This document shows positions 62,061 through 64,000 of a DNA stretch of 64,000 nucleotides, one piece after another. This stretch comes from Phylloscopus collybita (Eukaryota; Chordata; Aves; Passeriformes; Phylloscopidae): NCBI GenBank assembly GCA_027886175.1, contig JAJNNQ010000137.1, positions 35,388,001-35,452,000 on the forward strand, written 5' to 3'. The notes under the pieces are model-generated. The model made no database searches, was not told the origin of the DNA, and was given only the letters and a program-made list of their open reading frames with translations. The first letter of the stretch is position 1; every line of letters starts with the position of its first letter. Both the position numbers and the translations under genes were made by a program.

Positions 62061-63114
62061 ACTTTTCATCCCCAAAAAACCAAGAAATATCTGAGGAAGA
62101 AGCATCTCACATTGATTATAAGAACCTTGCTTTGCTGTCCACTAAAGGGATCTGCTTCTCCCTTTCTGCTGTCTGTGTGAACCTTAGTTCCTTGGCAGTT
62201 ATAGCAAAGAGTTAAGTAAGAGTATTACAGGTAGCCTTTTTCTACTTCAGACAGCACAAGGGAGTGCATTTGACTCTTCCTGTCAAAAGAAAAGTAAGCA
62301 ATCCAAATCTGTCACTTTAGGAATGTGAAATCAATCTGTGAAAGGTAATTTCCATAAATGCTTGATGGAATCCCAAGAACACCTACTTTAGAGTGAGGAG
62401 AACATCACAAATGTGCTCTGTGCTGTCTATTATCTTTTTTTTTGGTATTGTATTCATAAAAGCCGAAGTGGACTAGATTGGAGATGTATCAATTCATTAT
62501 ACTGTGGCCAACTCTGGGCACTTACGGTAAATGACAGGAACAGGGCAAGATAACAGTCTTTTCCCAAGTTCCTTCTGACAAGACCACAGATAATTTATGT
62601 CTATTCAGCATAAGCAACGGGTCTCCTCAATAACAACGATGCTATCAGACTGGTCTGAGATGAAGGCAACACTTCTGAAGGTGACTGAAATTTGTCTGAC
62701 CTGAGAATCTGGTGTAAAATTGCCTTTCTTCAAATGGTTAAGTATAACAATTCTAGTTGAGAAAAGTTAGTCAGAAAAAAAAAAAAAAGGAAGAATTTAG
62801 AAAAGAGAAAGAGAAAAAATGTCTTAAATGTTGCTATCAGAAAATTATCAAAACATTATTAAAATTTAAATATTTTAATATTATTGTGCCATTCTGATGG
62901 CATGTCTAGATACTGTTTTGACTATAGTCCACAAAGGTAGGAGATTAACATAGGAAACTGCTAATGGATGAAGTACAAATGCAATAATACCTGTACTCAG
63001 ACAAACAATATGAAGTGTCATTATTAAGAGAATCACTCCTCCAATGGAAACCTGACCAGCCATTTACAGGTTATAATTACAAAAACGAAATCCTTGAGTT
63101 CTCATATCACTGGA

Positions 63115-63115
<1 letters not shown>

Positions 63116-63147
<32 letters not shown>
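63116..63147 (+). repeat. Poly-A tract, 32 bases
   Basis: An uninterrupted A run following TGGAC. It may mark the 3' end of a retroposed copy, but no known element precedes it. Confidence 0.88.
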
Positions 63148-63149
<2 letters not shown>

Positions 63150-63657
63150 GAAATTAACCTCTGTAAAGTAATCCATCTAAATAAATAAAGTGTTAACATA
63201 GATACACAAGTTATGTCTTACTGTGTTCCTCTAGCTGCTCCTTTTGCTTTGGAAAAGAAAGGGCTGGAACATCCCAGTAAGACAGCACTAATCCTTTACC
63301 TTTGCTCATCTGCAGTGTTTACCATGGACTGCAACCACCTCCCCAAGGAGATTATAATTTTGAATCAGCTGCCTCTGTTGGCAATAGCGACTTGTTGAGC
63401 CCAGAGGCGAGCACCCTGGACGGCTCATTTTCCTGAGCAATTACCGACCTGGATATTGCAACTGTGGTGACGGTTTCTAGGTTTCTCTGATCCAAGTAAA
63501 AAAGGTAGTTTGAAATGAAGGAGTTTTCTGCTAGCAGTGGAAAATTTGGGAAGCCAGAGTTCCAGAAAGGGAAACTCAGCACAGAAACTCACCCAAGTTC
63601 ATTCACAACTGATATCCTACAGGGTTTTTTTAATAAAGATCTTCATGTTAAAGGGAC

Positions 63658-63683
63658 AAAAAAAAAAAAAAAAAAAAAAAAAA
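63658..63683 (+). repeat. Poly-A tract, 26 bases
   Basis: An A run following AGGGAC, about 540 bases after the previous A tract. A TAATAAAG hexamer lies about 25 bases before it, as would be expected for a processed transcript, but no gene was recognised in the preceding sequence. Confidence 0.85.
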
Positions 63684-64000
63684 GCCCTAACATGAAAGGG
63701 AATGTGTAACAAAGAGTCTGAAATAATATTTTTAGGATATTAAAATAAACCATAATTTGCCAGGTCAAGTTCTGCTTCTCAAGAAAAATTCAGAGAAGCA
63801 CCTCTTTCTTACATTTTCCTTATTGTCAGTTACATCCTTTCTGAAATGAGCTTCAAATATACGATTCCATTTCTATGCATTGTTGCTCTCTCCAAAACTC
63901 TACTGATCCTACCACCACAGATGTTTTCTCAAACCTCCAACTAAAACGGTTATGCAGAACAAAAATAATCAAGAATAAAGAAGATTAAACGTGAAAGTAT

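Larger units (their letters stand above)
1..64000 (-). other. PTPRR: PTPRR gene, internal part (exons 3-11 and their introns)
   Basis: The whole window fits inside one minus-strand gene, receptor-type protein tyrosine phosphatase R. Nine exons with AG acceptors and GT donors join in a single reading frame of 415 codons. Intron phases in transcript order after exons 3 to 11 are 0, 0, 0, 2, 0, 1, 0, 0, 0. The joined product has ectodomain sequence, a transmembrane helix, a basic juxtamembrane stretch, the kinase-interaction motif around RRGSNVSLTLD, and the first half of a PTP domain (KNRY, YINANYI, FWQMVW, CVLYWP). The family (PTPRR, PTPN5, PTPN7) dephosphorylates the activation-loop tyrosine of ERK and p38 MAP kinases. 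The kinase-interaction motif and the exact fit to recalled human PTPRR distinguish it from its relatives. The 5' exons (signal peptide) and 3' exons (WPD loop, HCSAGIGRTG loop, stop) are outside the window. Exon numbers follow the human gene and are inferred. Confidence 0.95.
58914..64000 (-). other. PTPRR: PTPRR intron 2 (3' part)
   Basis: Runs from the exon 3 acceptor to the right edge. It holds the solo LTR at 60120-60870, a G/T-rich low-complexity stretch at 61990-62060, and A tracts at 63116-63147 and 63658-63683. I searched both strands for the large ectodomain exon 2 and did not find it, so it lies further right. Confidence 0.82.

Noticed and set aside
59557..63582. Minus-strand open frames right of exon 3 as candidates for PTPRR exon 2
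   Set aside because: None resembles the expected ectodomain segment or ends in a suitable phase 0 donor before exon 3.
1..64000. tRNA, rRNA, CRISPR array, operon-like or phage-like system
   Set aside because: No tRNA-type internal promoter pair, no spaced direct repeats of CRISPR type and no dense coding; the window is intron-rich vertebrate DNA.

Overview
The window is vertebrate nuclear DNA, almost certainly from a bird. It is AT-rich, has no compact gene order, and carries several 5'-truncated CR1 LINE copies whose 3' ends carry the bird-type ATTCTATGAT tail. It also holds a solo LTR that resembles ERVL-class LTRs known from songbird-type genomes. A passerine or related neoavian bird is my inference; the sequence alone does not fix the species.

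The only gene I can support is PTPRR (receptor-type protein tyrosine phosphatase R), on the minus strand and therefore read from high to low coordinates. Nine coding exons lie inside the window. By comparison with the 14-exon human gene, recalled from memory, they correspond to exons 3-11. Together they give 1,245 coding bases (415 codons), every intron is GT-AG, and the reading phase carries through all eight junctions. In transcript order they are: membrane-proximal ectodomain (58800-58913, 55472-55627), transmembrane exon (47728-47838), juxtamembrane region (43371-43633), kinase-interaction motif and linker (20313-20499), and the first part of the phosphatase domain (15060-15144, 9198-9277, 6927-7064, 695-805). 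The signal-peptide exons lie past the right edge. The WPD loop and the catalytic Cys loop lie past the left edge. The visible part therefore encodes the section that anchors the enzyme and docks it to MAP kinases, plus the N-terminal part of the catalytic domain.

Everything else is intron. The largest, intron 6 (about 22.9 kb, 20500-43370), holds five of the six CR1 copies, microsatellites, several perfect inverted repeats and a short CpG-rich patch. Intron 4 holds a 51-base T tract and a CpG-rich block that ends about 100 bp before the transmembrane exon. Intron 2, at the right edge, holds the solo LTR (60120-60870, 5-bp target duplication) and two long A tracts. I found no convincing second protein gene, tRNA, rRNA, CRISPR array or prokaryote-like system.

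The most useful leads are the CpG-rich block beside the transmembrane exon, which could be an internal promoter for a short isoform; weak splice signals around frame-neutral exons 4 and 5; and a set of near-perfect hairpins and palindromes inside introns.
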